DNA of 64,000 bases from Roseateles sp. XES5 (GTDB taxonomy: Bacteria > Pseudomonadota > Alphaproteobacteria > Rhizobiales > Rhizobiaceae), in contig NZ_CP084752.1 of assembly GCF_020535545.1 (NCBI RefSeq), forward strand, positions 971,001-1,035,000. The letters run 5' to 3'. Positions 8,155 through 18,470 of the stretch are shown in pieces. A program made the position numbers and the translations under genes. Position 1 is the first letter of the stretch. Every line of letters begins with the position of its first letter. Under the pieces are notes generated by a model. That model saw only the letters and a list, made by a program, of their open reading frames with translations, was not told the DNA's origin and did no database searches.

Positions 8155-9540
8155 TTAGAGACCTGTCATCAGGCGGGCGATCTGGGCGCGGTCCAGCGAG
8201 CCGAGGCCGAAATTGGCGCGCACGAGTTCGCCGAGCAGTTCGGCGGTATGGCGCACCGTCTCGCGGATCTGCTCTTCCGTATGTTCGCTGGTGATGAAGA
8301 AGCGCAGGCGCGCCTGCCCTTCCGGGACGGCCGGATGGATGATCGGCAGCACGTTGACGCCGGCCGCGAGCAGATCGTTCGACAGGCGCACGGCGCGCAG
8401 CGAATCCCCGACGAGAACCGGCACGACGGAATGGCCCTCGCTGAGGCCGGTATCGAGGCCGGCTTCACGCGCGAGATCGAGGAAGAGATGGCCATTGCGT
8501 CGCAGCCGTGCGACGCGCTCCGGCTCGTCGGCCAGAAGCGCGAGGCTTGCGACGGCGCCCGCCGCCAGTGCCGGCGGCAGGCCGACGGAATAGATGAAAC
8601 CGCCGGCCGAGCCCTTCAGCACCATCGCCAGCGCCGCGCTGCCGGCGACATAACCGCCGCAGCTCGACGTCGTCTTCGACAGCGTGCCCATCCAGATGTC
8701 GACCTGCGTCGGATCGATGCCGAAATGCTCGTGCGTACCGCGGCCGGTCGGGCCGAGAACACCGAGCGCATGGGCCTCGTCCACCATCAGCCAGAAGCCG
8801 TAGCGGGTGCGCAGCTCCACGAGGCGCGGCAGGTCGGCGACGTCGCCATCCATCGAATAGATGCCCTCGACGATGACGAGGATACGCCGGAACTTGCCGG
8901 TGAAATCGTTCAGCAGCTCTTCGAGATGAGCCGTGTCGTTGTGGCGGAAGAAGCGCCGGGCCGCACCCGAGAGCTTGATGCCGGCCAGCGCGCTGTTGTG
9001 GATGAATTCGTCGTGGATGACGAGGTCTTCCGGACCGAGCAGCGTGCCGATGACCGTCACGTTCGTCAGGTAGCCGCTGACGAAGACGACCGCGTCCTCC
9101 ACGCCGTAACAGGCCGCAAGGCGCTCTTCCAGTTCGCGGTGGATCGGCCGCTCGCCGGCGACGAGACGGCTTGCCGAGGCGGAAATGCCGTAGCGGTCGA
9201 TCGCTTCGCGCACGCGCGCATGCACCGAAGGATGCTGGTTGGCGCCGGCATAGTCGTAGGAGGCGAAGTTGGCGAGACGGCGGCCGTCGATCTCCGTTTC
9301 CGCGCCGGCGCCGACATCGTGCATCCGGTAGAAGGGATTGTCGATTTGCGTCAGTTCGCCGGCCAGTTCCTGAAGGCGGATCTGGCGGTATTCGGGCAGG
9401 TCCTCGAAACGCGGCACGGGGCGTTCCACCGGAATGGCGGCGGCGGCCGGGCGTGCGTCCATCGTGGAAACGCCGCGCATCTTCTGCAGGAGCGCAGCCT
9501 TACGCTCCCGCGCCATGCGGCTTGCGGACGATTCGTCCAT
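8155..9540 (-). CDS. rkpG: Alpha-oxoamine synthase RkpG (PLP-dependent acyltransferase)
   Basis: PLP enzyme of the alpha-oxoamine synthase family (serine palmitoyltransferase, AONS, KBL), which joins an acyl thioester to an amino acid with loss of CO2. Of 461 residues the first 65 are an extension absent from minimal family members. The core shows His181 (the family cofactor-stacking His position), VDEAH (Asp254) and GTLSKTTSSCGG with Schiff-base Lys289. It lies 5 bases after the PKS gene and 2 before rkpH. The PKS has no thioesterase, so RkpG is the natural candidate for chain release onto an amino acid, as known for Fum8-type fungal systems; this is inference. S. meliloti rkpG is required for K-antigen production. 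Confidence 0.88.
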   Translation of the reverse strand: MDESSASRMARERKAALLQKMRGVSTMDARPAAAAIPVERPVPRFEDLPEYRQIRLQELAGELTQIDNPFYRMHDVGAGAETEIDGRRLANFASYDYAGANQHPSVHARVREAIDRYGISASASRLVAGERPIHRELEERLAACYGVEDAVVFVSGYLTNVTVIGTLLGPEDLVIHDEFIHNSALAGIKLSGAARRFFRHNDTAHLEELLNDFTGKFRRILVIVEGIYSMDGDVADLPRLVELRTRYGFWLMVDEAHALGVLGPTGRGTHEHFGIDPTQVDIWMGTLSKTTSSCGGYVAGSAALAMVLKGSAGGFIYSVGLPPALAAGAVASLALLADEPERVARLRRNGHLFLDLAREAGLDTGLSEGHSVVPVLVGDSLRAVRLSNDLLAAGVNVLPIIHPAVPEGQARLRFFITSEHTEEQIRETVRHTAELLGELVRANFGLGSLDRAQIARLMTGL

Positions 9541-9545
9541 GCGTG

Positions 9546-12500
9546 TTATCTTCCTCTCGAAACAGCCGGGGCCGACGACCCCGTATGCTGCTCGGCCAGC
9601 GCCTCGATATGATCCATCTCGTTGCCATCGTGCTCCGCCTCTTCGGCGCGCGCAACCTTTTCATAGAGGTTGCGGACGACGTTCTCGATGGTCGTCGTGT
9701 CGCCCACGCTGGTGATCGGGATGTCGAAGCCCGTCTTTTCCTTGAAGCCCAGTGCCAGCTCGACGGCCATGAGGCTGTCGAGACCGACATCCTTCAGCAC
9801 CTTGTCGCGGCCGAGCGAGCTTTCGGGCACACGCAGGATCGTCGCCATTTCCTGGGCAACGATCGCATAGAGGGCTTCCAGCGCTTCGGCCTCGCTCTTT
9901 TCCGCGACAAGCGCGGTGAGGTCCACCGTATCGCCGCCGCTGCCGCTGCCGGCGGGGCCGGCCTGCTTCAAGAGAACCTCGAAGAGCGGCGTGCCGACGA
10001 TCTTCAGGTTGCGCGCCGCCGCCCAGTCGATGGGCGAGCAGACGACGACGGCCGCTTCCAGCGTGCCCGGATCGCCGCGCATATGCGCCTCGACCATGGC
10101 AAGGGCGGTGGCCGCCTTCATCGCGGTGTTGCCGATACGGCGCGCCAGCAGATCGCCGACATCGTCGTTGCGGGCAAGGTAACCCCTGTCCGAGATGGCG
10201 CCGAAGGCGACGGCAAGACCGGGCAGGCCTTCCGCCCGGCGCGCCCGCGCCAGACCTTCGAGATAACCGTTGGCGGCGACATAGTTGCCCTGGCCGGGAT
10301 TGCCGATCAGCGTCGTCGCCGAGGAGAACATCAGGAAATAATCCAGCGCATCCTTGCGGGTCGCCTTGTCGAGGATCGCGGCGCCCCGCGCCTTGACGTC
10401 GATGACCCGGCGGAAGCGCTCTTCCGTGAGGTTCGGCAGCAGCGCGTCGTCGAGCACCATGGCGGCATGGACGAGGCCCTTGACCGGTGCTTCCTTGCGC
10501 AGGTCCGCAAGCAGCGCGTCCACGGCCTTGGCGTCCGTCACGTCGCAGGCATGCAGGCTCGCGGCGATGCCGCGTGTCTTCCAGGCAGCGATGGCCGCGT
10601 CGGTTTCCGCATCGGACGTGCCGCGGCGCGTCACCAGCGCGAGGCGGCGGGCGCCACGGGCGGCCAGCCAGTCGGCCGCCGAAAGGCCGAAGCCGCCGAT
10701 GCCGCCGACGACGACATGGATGCCATCCGCATCGAAGGCGATGGGCGCGCCGATGGCCGCGGCCACGGCATCCTCGCCCGCCTGCGGCGGCAGGAGCACG
10801 ATCTTACCGATATGGCCGGCATTCTGCATGAGGCGGAACGCATCGGCGATCTCGTCATGCTCGAAGGTGCGGTAGGGCAAGGCGCGAAGATCGCCCTTGG
10901 CGAACAGCGCGCCGAGATCGGCGAAGATCGCCTTGGTCAGCGCCGGCGCCTTCAGCGGCAGCTGGTCGGCGTCGATGCCGAAATAGCTGACATTGCGGCG
11001 GAACGGGCGCAGGCCGATCTTGCGGTCGGCATAGTAGTCGCGCTTGCCGAGTTCGAGGAAGCGGCCGAAGGGCTTGACCAGTTCGATGCTGCGCTCCATC
11101 GCGTCGGAGAACAGCGAATTGAGCACGAGGTCGACGCCCTCGCCGCCCGTTGCCGCCTTGACGTCGGCGACGAAGGAGAGCGAGCGGGAATCGAACACCA
11201 TGTCGACGCCGAGCGAGCGCAGGTAGCTGCGCTTCTCGTCGCTGCCCGCCGTGCCAATGATGGTGAGGCCGAGCACCTTGGCGATCTGGATCGCGGCAAG
11301 GCCGACGCCGCCGGCGGCGCCATGGATGAGCAGCGTTTCGCCGGCGCGCGCGCGGCCGAGTTCGACCAGCGCGTACCAGGCCGTCAGGAAGGTGACGGGA
11401 ACCGTGGCGGCGGCGACGAGGTCCAGTTCGTCGGGCAGCCTGGCGAGGCCGGCGCGCCTGATGACCGTGTGGGTGGAGAAGGCGGCCGGGCCGATGCCCA
11501 TGACGCGGTCTCCGACGGCAAGGTCGTCCACGCCATCACCGACCGCTGTGACACGGCCGGAGAATTCCATGCCGATCGTCGCGCCGGCAAAGCCGTCTTC
11601 CAGCGCTTCTTCCGGCAGGAGGCCCATGGCCCACATGACGTCGCGGAAATTGAGGCCCGCCGCAGCGACTTCGACGAGCACTTCGCCCGCCGCCGGCACC
11701 GGCCGCTCCATGCTTTCCCAATAGAGGCTGTCGACGCGCGAGGGCGTGCGCTGGCGCACGGTCGCGGCCGGGAAGTCGAGGCGCGACACGTCGCTTGCCG
11801 CAACCGGCCCGCCGACGGCCCGGAAGGCCTCGGCATGCCGTGCGCCACCGGCGATGCGCCATTCACGCTCGTCATGGCCGGCGCCGGCAAGATCGATTGC
11901 CTTGTGCCAATCCGCGGAGGCGGCATCCACGAGATGGATGTCGACCTCGCTGAATTCGTTGGCGAGCACACGGGCGAAGGTCCACAGGCCCGTTGCGAGC
12001 GGCGACGGCGCAAGATCGCCCTCACGGGCGCCGTCCGGCGCGCCGCCGGCAAGAAGCAGGAGCAGTTTCGGCCGGCGCTTGGCCGTGCTTGCCTGCAGGG
12101 TTTCGGCGACCTTCGCCAGCCCATGGGCGTCGCGCGCCAGCACCGCTTCGTCGTCCGCGCCGCCGGCAGGGGCGACATAGAGCAACAGGTCGGCGGCATT
12201 GCCCGGCTCGCCGATGGCCTGAATGGCGGCGGTGAGGTCTGCGGCCGGCTGATGGAGATCGATTGCCGCAAGGCCGGTGAGCGCGCCGGCGGCCGTGCCG
12301 AGCGGCAGGAAGGGCGTTGCCTCCTGCGGAAGGGCAGCACCACCTTCGGCGAGCGGCGAAACCTCGATCAGCAGCAGGGAGCCATAGGGGCGCTGGACGC
12401 TCTGAAGCGCATGGCGATCGGCCGCCAGCGATGCAAGACGCCGGCTCCAGTCGCTTTCGCTCGCCAGACGCCCGACCGGGAAGCCCTGCGACAGGCTGGC

Positions 12501-15500
12501 CGAGAACCAGCCGGCGGTGAGGCCGAAGAAGACATCGTACAGCAACGAGGCCGGCGTTTCGGCGGCCAGCAGCCGTGCGCCGCTGGCAAGCCCTGCGGCG
12601 AGTGCACCCGAAAGGGCCTCGTCCGCTTCCAGCATGGCGTGCAGGCGATCGCAGGTGCTGACGATCACGTCGGCGCCGCGCAGCGCTTCCGCCGTGCCCA
12701 GCACCGTGACGCGGCCGCTGGTGCCGAAGGTCACCTCGGCGGCGCGACGCAGATCGTCGGAGGGTTCCACGATAACCAGCTTGCCGCCGGCACGGGCGGC
12801 AAGATCGGCAAGGCGCCGGCTGAAGCCGGGTGCGGCCGCGCCGACCTGAACGATGACGGGCGCATTCTTTGCGCCGTCCACCACCGCCTTTTCGGCCGCG
12901 ACGAAGACAAGCGCATTGCGCTCGCGGGCCTGCGGCGAATGCAGGCGGATGGCCTGGCGCATGGTCTTGCCGCCCAGTTCCAGCGCCTCGGTTCCGCCGG
13001 TGTGCAGATATTCGAGATGGCGCAGGACGCCGGCACGGATTTCGGCAAGCAGGACGGCTTCCGCGCCGCGATCGGGTCGCTCGGCCGTGAACTCGGCGAG
13101 GGTTTCGCCGGTTTCCGGCAGGTCCGACACGGCCTCGACCGTCCAGACGCCATCGCTCTGCGCGGCAAGGCCCGCCTCGCCGAGCACGAAGAGCGCATTG
13201 GTCAGGAAGTCCTGGAAGGACCGGTCGCCCGGCAGGGATACCGGCGCGATCCGCCCGGACGCATCGACGAGCGGCAGGACGATATCGTGACAGGCGCGCA
13301 GCACGGCGGCCTGCAGGAGAAGCGAGGCATCGTCAGGCGTGGCCGCATCGGGCGCCGCCAGCGCGAAGGCCGGGGCAGAGAGAGCCGGCTGACCGACAAT
13401 GGCTGCCGCCACCGGCACCGCCTCGTAATGGAAGGTCAGCGAGGCGGGCGTGTGATGCTGCTGGAGCCAGGTGCGGCGGAAGCGGCAATCTTCGAGAAGC
13501 AGCACCGGACGGCCGTCCTCGGTCTCGAGCACGAAGCGCGCCTTGATGGAGTGGGCGCTGACGCGCTCGACCTCGATGCGGGCACGGCGCGGCTGGAGGC
13601 CGGCGGCAAGCTGCGTGACGGCGCCGAAATGGACCGGGATATAGGGCGCGCCTTCGGCATCGCCGGAGAAACGGTCGAACAGGCCGACGAGGCCATGGAA
13701 GGCCGCATCGAGCAGCATGGGATTGACGCCCCAGGCCAGCATGGAATGGGCGGGTTCGGCGCCCGGCGCGAGAGCGACGTCGATGCGGCGCTGCTGGTCG
13801 GTGCGCACCGTCTTTGCCAGACGGAAGGCCGGACCGTAGTCCAGCCCGAAGGAGGAGGCGATGGTGTAGATGCGCTCCGGCGAAACATTCTCCGCGCTCG
13901 CGTCAAGGGCTGCGAGGGCCGGCGCGCGCGTTGCGGGCATGACCTTCTGGCAGCGGCAGACGACATGCAGCGTCCAGTCGTCGGCGCTCAGCCGCTCGCG
14001 GGAGCGGATTTCGATCGTGCCGGTCTCGCGCGAGATCACCGTCGACAGTTCAACGATGGTGGAGCCAAGCTCGAGCGGGCGCAGCAGCTCGATATTCGTC
14101 AGCTGCACGGCATCGGTGCCAAGCGCCTGCTGGGCGACCTGAAGCGCGATCTCGATGAAGCCTGCGCCGGGCATGATCGCGCGGCCATCGACGACATGTT
14201 CGGCGAGATCCGGGAACAGGCGGCCGTCGATATGGTTCTTCCACGCCGTGCCGTTCGGATCCGCGCGCCAGCCGGCGAGCGAATAGGAACGGGTCATGTG
14301 ACGGCCGAACAGGTCATAGCCGTCGCTCGTCGGCGTGCCGATCATCGATTCCGGCTCGAAGGGCACGCCGGGCAGGTCGATTGCCGCGTTGCGCTGCGCG
14401 CGCGGCAGCGCCGCGCCATGCGCGAGCGCCCGAATGATACAGTTGGCGACCGGATCGGCCGTGCCTTCGCCCTCGGCCTTGTCGAGGGTCTGCATGAGCT
14501 GGGCGGCCGCGCCGCTCGTCTTGACCGCATCCTTCAGATAGTTGGTGAGGATGGGCTTCGGCGAAATCTCGACCAGCAGGTTGCAGCCCTGCGCCAGCGC
14601 GCGGGCCATGCCCTGCATGAAATAGACCGGCTCGCGCACATTGCGCCACCAGTAGGCGCCGTCCAGCGCGGTTCCATCCAGACGCTCGCCCGTGACCGTC
14701 GAGATGAAATCGTATTCCGTGGCGCGCGGCGCGATCTTCGGCAGCGTTTTCAGGAACTCGTCCTTCGCCTCGTCGACGAGCGGATGGTGGAAGGGATAGT
14801 CGATGTCCAGCAGCTGGACCGCCAGCTTCTGGCGGCGGCCGAGCGAACGCAGCGACGCGATCTCTTCCTTCGGGCCGGAAATGGTGACGGAATTGCCCGC
14901 ATTGACGGCCGCGACGGTGAGGCCGTCAAGATTGTTGCGGCGGATGAAGTCGCGCGCGGCCTCTTCGCCGCAAAGCGCGGCGGCCATGGTGCCCTTGCCC
15001 TGCGTGACATGCTGGCAGCGGGACCGCACGGCGACGACGGCGACGGCATCGACCAGCGACAGGGCGCCGGCGATATGGGCGGCGGCCACTTCACCGATGG
15101 AATGGCCAAGCACGGCGGCCGGGCGGATGCCGGCGCCGATGAGGCATTGGGCCAGCGCCACCTGGATCGAAAACAGCAGCGGCTGGGCGACACGCGTATC
15201 GGAGAGACGGTCGGCAAGGTCCTCGGCCGTCAGCAGCGTCGTCAGCTTCTCGCCGATCTGGTCCTCGAACAGCGCGCTGATCGCCGTGAAGTGACGGCGG
15301 AAATCGGCATTCGCGCGCAAGGCATCGACGCCCATGCCCGCCCACTGCGCACCGTTGCCGGCAAACAGGAAGGCGACGCGCGGTTCACCGACCGGTGTCT
15401 CGCCGACGGCGGCAACCGAAACGGCGCGGCCGGCAAGCTGGTCGTCGATGGCGGCGATGATATCGCGGGGCTTTTTGCCCTGCGCGACGAAACGATGGCG

Positions 15501-16949
15501 AAGCGGGGTGCGGCCGGCCGAAGCGGCAGCGATGAGCGCCGGAGCCGAGGGCTGGTCCGCCGTCGCGGCAAGCCGGTCGCGGTAGTCTTCCAGAAGACCG
15601 TTCAGGGCCGATTCCGTATGCGCCGACACCATGAAGTAGCCGCCTTCGGCCGCCGGGGCGGCAGCAGCAGGACGCGGCAGCGGGTCGGAAACGACGACAT
15701 GCGCATTCGTGCCGCCGAAGCCGAAGGAGTTGATGCCGGCAAGGCGGGGGCGCTGGCTGCGCAACAGTGGCAGCGGCGTCGCCGTCACGCTGACATTGAG
15801 GCCGGCGAAATCGATGGCGTCGTTCGGCGTATCGAAGAACAGCGAAGCCGGGAGATAGTCGTGCTCCAGCGCCATGACGGCCTTGAGCACGCCGAAGAGG
15901 CCCGAGGCCGGCTCCGTGTGGCCGATATTCGTCTTGATCGAACCGAGCGGGATGGGTGCATGGCGCTGTCCGCCGATGACCTGGCCGATGGCCCAGACTT
16001 CCGCGGGGTCGCCGACCTTCGTGCCAGTGCCATGCCCTTCGATGAAGGCGAGATGATTCGGGTCGATCGCCGGATCGGCATAGATTTCCTGCAGCAGGCG
16101 GGCCTGCGCTTCCTGCGAAGGCAGCGAGATGCCGTTCGTGCGGCCGGCCGAATTGACGCCGGTGGCAAGAATGCGACCCCGGCTGCGGTCGCCCGCGGCG
16201 GCAGCCTTGTCGCTGCGACGCAGGACAACGACGGCCGCGCCTTCGGCGCGCACATAGCCGGATGCATCATTGTCATAGGCACGGCAGCGGCCCTCGGGCG
16301 AGAGCATGCGCGCCTGCGCGAAGCCGACGAAGGGCAAAGGATGGTTGAGCAGGTTGACGCCGCCGACGATGGCCGTGTCGATCTCGCCGCGATTGAGCGC
16401 GCGAACGGCCTGGTCGAGCGCGACGAGGGAGGAGGAGCAGGCCGTATCGATCGTCAGGCTCGGTCCGCTGAGGCCGAAAATGTGCGAGAGGCGGTTGGCG
16501 ACGATGGAAAGCGTGTTGCCCGTCATGAAATACGGACCGCCCGCGGCCGGGTCCTCCGTGGAGAGGTTGGCGCTGTCGAGGCTCGATGCGCCGATATAGA
16601 CCCCGATGGCCTCTTCCTGCAACGACGAGAGGGTGATGTTGGAATCTTCCAGCGCGCGCCAGGTCACGGCCAGCAGGAGGCGCTGCTGCGGGTCCATCGC
16701 CATCGCTTCGCGCCGCGACAGGCCGAAAATGCGTGGGTCGAAGGTATCGATATCGTCGATGACGCCGGCGGCGAATGTATAGGTCTTGCCGGAGACGCTC
16801 GGGCTCGGGTGCCAGAAACGCGAGCGATCCCAGCGGTTGGCCGGAACCTCGGTTACGGCGCACTGGCCACGGCGCAACAAATCGAACAACTGCGACGCAG
16901 AACCAGCCCCCGGAGCTACAGCGGCGTATCCGATAATTTCAACCGTCAT
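9546..16949 (-). CDS. rkpA: Type I polyketide/fatty acid synthase RkpA (KS-AT-DH-ER-KR-ACP)
   Basis: Iterative type I synthase of about 2467 residues that makes a reduced acyl chain for capsule production. Domains in order: ketosynthase with active Cys in DTACSSSL (about 171) and later EGHGTGT and NIGHTEPASG; acyltransferase with GHSIGE (about 613); dehydratase with HVVDGRAIMP (about 917); enoylreductase with GAAGGVGLAAIQIA (about 1880); ketoreductase with VVGGIGGFGLSAADWLA (about 2083); acyl carrier with GLDSLMAVEL (Ser about 2390). There is no methyltransferase, terminal thioesterase or reductase. The full reductive set predicts a saturated chain. ATG at 16949 is preferred; an in-frame GTG at 16955 adds two codons. 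A chromosomal rkpA of similar length exists in S. meliloti. Confidence 0.93.
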   Translation of the reverse strand: MTVEIIGYAAVAPGAGSASQLFDLLRRGQCAVTEVPANRWDRSRFWHPSPSVSGKTYTFAAGVIDDIDTFDPRIFGLSRREAMAMDPQQRLLLAVTWRALEDSNITLSSLQEEAIGVYIGASSLDSANLSTEDPAAGGPYFMTGNTLSIVANRLSHIFGLSGPSLTIDTACSSSLVALDQAVRALNRGEIDTAIVGGVNLLNHPLPFVGFAQARMLSPEGRCRAYDNDASGYVRAEGAAVVVLRRSDKAAAAGDRSRGRILATGVNSAGRTNGISLPSQEAQARLLQEIYADPAIDPNHLAFIEGHGTGTKVGDPAEVWAIGQVIGGQRHAPIPLGSIKTNIGHTEPASGLFGVLKAVMALEHDYLPASLFFDTPNDAIDFAGLNVSVTATPLPLLRSQRPRLAGINSFGFGGTNAHVVVSDPLPRPAAAAPAAEGGYFMVSAHTESALNGLLEDYRDRLAATADQPSAPALIAAASAGRTPLRHRFVAQGKKPRDIIAAIDDQLAGRAVSVAAVGETPVGEPRVAFLFAGNGAQWAGMGVDALRANADFRRHFTAISALFEDQIGEKLTTLLTAEDLADRLSDTRVAQPLLFSIQVALAQCLIGAGIRPAAVLGHSIGEVAAAHIAGALSLVDAVAVVAVRSRCQHVTQGKGTMAAALCGEEAARDFIRRNNLDGLTVAAVNAGNSVTISGPKEEIASLRSLGRRQKLAVQLLDIDYPFHHPLVDEAKDEFLKTLPKIAPRATEYDFISTVTGERLDGTALDGAYWWRNVREPVYFMQGMARALAQGCNLLVEISPKPILTNYLKDAVKTSGAAAQLMQTLDKAEGEGTADPVANCIIRALAHGAALPRAQRNAAIDLPGVPFEPESMIGTPTSDGYDLFGRHMTRSYSLAGWRADPNGTAWKNHIDGRLFPDLAEHVVDGRAIMPGAGFIEIALQVAQQALGTDAVQLTNIELLRPLELGSTIVELSTVISRETGTIEIRSRERLSADDWTLHVVCRCQKVMPATRAPALAALDASAENVSPERIYTIASSFGLDYGPAFRLAKTVRTDQQRRIDVALAPGAEPAHSMLAWGVNPMLLDAAFHGLVGLFDRFSGDAEGAPYIPVHFGAVTQLAAGLQPRRARIEVERVSAHSIKARFVLETEDGRPVLLLEDCRFRRTWLQQHHTPASLTFHYEAVPVAAAIVGQPALSAPAFALAAPDAATPDDASLLLQAAVLRACHDIVLPLVDASGRIAPVSLPGDRSFQDFLTNALFVLGEAGLAAQSDGVWTVEAVSDLPETGETLAEFTAERPDRGAEAVLLAEIRAGVLRHLEYLHTGGTEALELGGKTMRQAIRLHSPQARERNALVFVAAEKAVVDGAKNAPVIVQVGAAAPGFSRRLADLAARAGGKLVIVEPSDDLRRAAEVTFGTSGRVTVLGTAEALRGADVIVSTCDRLHAMLEADEALSGALAAGLASGARLLAAETPASLLYDVFFGLTAGWFSASLSQGFPVGRLASESDWSRRLASLAADRHALQSVQRPYGSLLLIEVSPLAEGGAALPQEATPFLPLGTAAGALTGLAAIDLHQPAADLTAAIQAIGEPGNAADLLLYVAPAGGADDEAVLARDAHGLAKVAETLQASTAKRRPKLLLLLAGGAPDGAREGDLAPSPLATGLWTFARVLANEFSEVDIHLVDAASADWHKAIDLAGAGHDEREWRIAGGARHAEAFRAVGGPVAASDVSRLDFPAATVRQRTPSRVDSLYWESMERPVPAAGEVLVEVAAAGLNFRDVMWAMGLLPEEALEDGFAGATIGMEFSGRVTAVGDGVDDLAVGDRVMGIGPAAFSTHTVIRRAGLARLPDELDLVAAATVPVTFLTAWYALVELGRARAGETLLIHGAAGGVGLAAIQIAKVLGLTIIGTAGSDEKRSYLRSLGVDMVFDSRSLSFVADVKAATGGEGVDLVLNSLFSDAMERSIELVKPFGRFLELGKRDYYADRKIGLRPFRRNVSYFGIDADQLPLKAPALTKAIFADLGALFAKGDLRALPYRTFEHDEIADAFRLMQNAGHIGKIVLLPPQAGEDAVAAAIGAPIAFDADGIHVVVGGIGGFGLSAADWLAARGARRLALVTRRGTSDAETDAAIAAWKTRGIAASLHACDVTDAKAVDALLADLRKEAPVKGLVHAAMVLDDALLPNLTEERFRRVIDVKARGAAILDKATRKDALDYFLMFSSATTLIGNPGQGNYVAANGYLEGLARARRAEGLPGLAVAFGAISDRGYLARNDDVGDLLARRIGNTAMKAATALAMVEAHMRGDPGTLEAAVVVCSPIDWAAARNLKIVGTPLFEVLLKQAGPAGSGSGGDTVDLTALVAEKSEAEALEALYAIVAQEMATILRVPESSLGRDKVLKDVGLDSLMAVELALGFKEKTGFDIPITSVGDTTTIENVVRNLYEKVARAEEAEHDGNEMDHIEALAEQHTGSSAPAVSRGR

Positions 16950-17207
16950 GGTCACCCAACATTGTCTACTATTGCTTGGTCTGAAAGCTTGAGGGAACCC
17001 GTCCTTCCCAAAAGCCCATGCGGAAACACCCAGAGTTGTTCACCACCTAATATAATAGAGGCAATACAGGACGCCGGGCCGCCAATGCAAGACCGCAGTC
17101 TGACATAAACGAAGCAATATGATGTTCACACTCCGCAAATGCGAGTAAGAGAAATTGAGGTCAATAGTCCTTCACGATTACGGACTGTAGCCGTCTCTTA
17201 TTCGGTT
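16950..17207 (-). promoter_or_regulatory. Intergenic region upstream of rkpA
   Basis: This 258-base gap separates rkpJ from rkpA, both on the minus strand. It holds an AT-rich patch (TATTATATTA on the minus strand, about 17050) in otherwise GC-rich DNA, where an rkpA promoter would be expected. I could not pair it with a convincing -35 box at normal spacing. No reading frame here looks real. Confidence 0.35.
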
Positions 17208-18470
17208 TCAAGCGGCAACCACCGCACTTTCGCCGTTCACATCGAGCAGGCGGCACGCGATGGCTTCGGCCGCCGCCGAGGATCCGTCCTGCGAATAAAA
17301 GTTGCCGCGCACCTGATATTTCCCGGCGATCAACCGGAAAAAGGCTTCCGCAAGCGGCTTTTCCGCCGGAACCGGATCGGCCCAGAAGGCGTCGAGCGTG
17401 CCCGGATAACAAAGACCGGGCGCGTCGAAGACGGCGGAACCCAGCACCTTCACGGCCTTCTGCCGCTTGAAAGCGCCGATCACGGCCGTCGAATTGACGG
17501 TGACAAGGCCCCTCGCCCCGTCGATCAACCGGTCGAGATTGCCGCCATCGACGACGTGAACGCGCTCCGCGATCCCATCGCGCGCGGCTTGCCCGGCAAT
17601 ATAGGCGCGCCAATCGATCAGGCCGTTGTCGAGCGGATGCAGCTTGATCAGAAGCTGGCAGTCGGCCGGCGCGTTCGCGGCGAAGGACGTCACGACCGTG
17701 GAGATCGCTTCCTGCTGGTTCGCGAAGGGAGAATGCGCGCGCAACTGATAATCCGTTTGCAACTGCAGCGGGTATACGAAGAACGGTTTCCCACTGGCAA
17801 GCATTTGCGCGCATGTCGCCTCAGCGGCCTGTTCGGTACGCTTCTTGCGCATCAGCCGCCCGACCCACCCGGCATATTCGGCAAGCGGATGGAACAGCGC
17901 GTGCCGGCGGTAATGCGGGTATAGGAACCACAGGAAGACGTTCGGCAGGTTATAGAGAAGGTCGTAGCCGGCCTCGACCGAGAATTTCTGCCGATAGCGG
18001 ATCGCCCAGTCCGGTTCCGGCAATCCCGCCGCCTCGGCAAGGATCTGCTGCGCATCGCGGGGAAAATGCGAATTGGACGACATGCCGTCCCGCTCGAACG
18101 TCACCCAGTCGGGACGCAGATACCCCATCTCGATCACATAGACGTCGACGGACAGCGCCTTGGCGGCCTTGACCGCCGCCTTGTGGTAAGGCCGCTCCTC
18201 GCCGAGCAACAGGAGATCGGTGACGCCGTGACGGACCATGAAGTCGCGCACGAAATCCGGCCAGCGCTCCGGCCGCCCGCGATAATTGGTACCGCCCGGC
18301 CGGCGCCAGAAAATCCAGTCACCGATATTGAGATTGATGTGCAGGCAGGTGTGCCCGCGCGCCTCCAGCCCTGCCGCGCATTTGGAAAAGAGCGGCGAGG
18401 ACGGGCCTTGCAGAAAGAGGAAGGTGCGTTTTGCCTGGCCGCGCGCCGGGATTTCCGCTTCTGCCGTCAT
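17208..18470 (-). CDS. rkpJ: Capsule polysaccharide KpsS/LipB-family protein RkpJ
   Basis: A 420-residue cytoplasmic protein of the Capsule_synth/KpsS family, which adds or handles the lipid-linked Kdo linker of group-2-type capsules. Motifs visible: an early FLQGPSSPLFSKCAAGLEARGH, GEERPYHKAAV, FVYPLQLQTDYQLRAHSPF (the family PLQL...SPF block, about 235-255), LIKLHPLDNG, and VNSTAVIGAF. The frame extends upstream through rkpI, but the ATG at 18470 overlaps the rkpI stop (ATGA) and gives family length. The name rkpJ follows S. meliloti nomenclature and rests on family plus neighbours. It is separated from rkpA by 258 bases. Confidence 0.8.
   Translation of the reverse strand: MTAEAEIPARGQAKRTFLFLQGPSSPLFSKCAAGLEARGHTCLHINLNIGDWIFWRRPGGTNYRGRPERWPDFVRDFMVRHGVTDLLLLGEERPYHKAAVKAAKALSVDVYVIEMGYLRPDWVTFERDGMSSNSHFPRDAQQILAEAAGLPEPDWAIRYRQKFSVEAGYDLLYNLPNVFLWFLYPHYRRHALFHPLAEYAGWVGRLMRKKRTEQAAEATCAQMLASGKPFFVYPLQLQTDYQLRAHSPFANQQEAISTVVTSFAANAPADCQLLIKLHPLDNGLIDWRAYIAGQAARDGIAERVHVVDGGNLDRLIDGARGLVTVNSTAVIGAFKRQKAVKVLGSAVFDAPGLCYPGTLDAFWADPVPAEKPLAEAFFRLIAGKYQVRGNFYSQDGSSAAAEAIACRLLDVNGESAVVAA

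Noticed and set aside
9171-17108. Plus-strand open frame of 2645 codons opposite the PKS gene
   Set aside because: It is the antisense of rkpA kept open by GC-rich codon bias. Its protein is Arg/Gly/Asp-rich with no domain, while the minus strand shows all PKS motifs.
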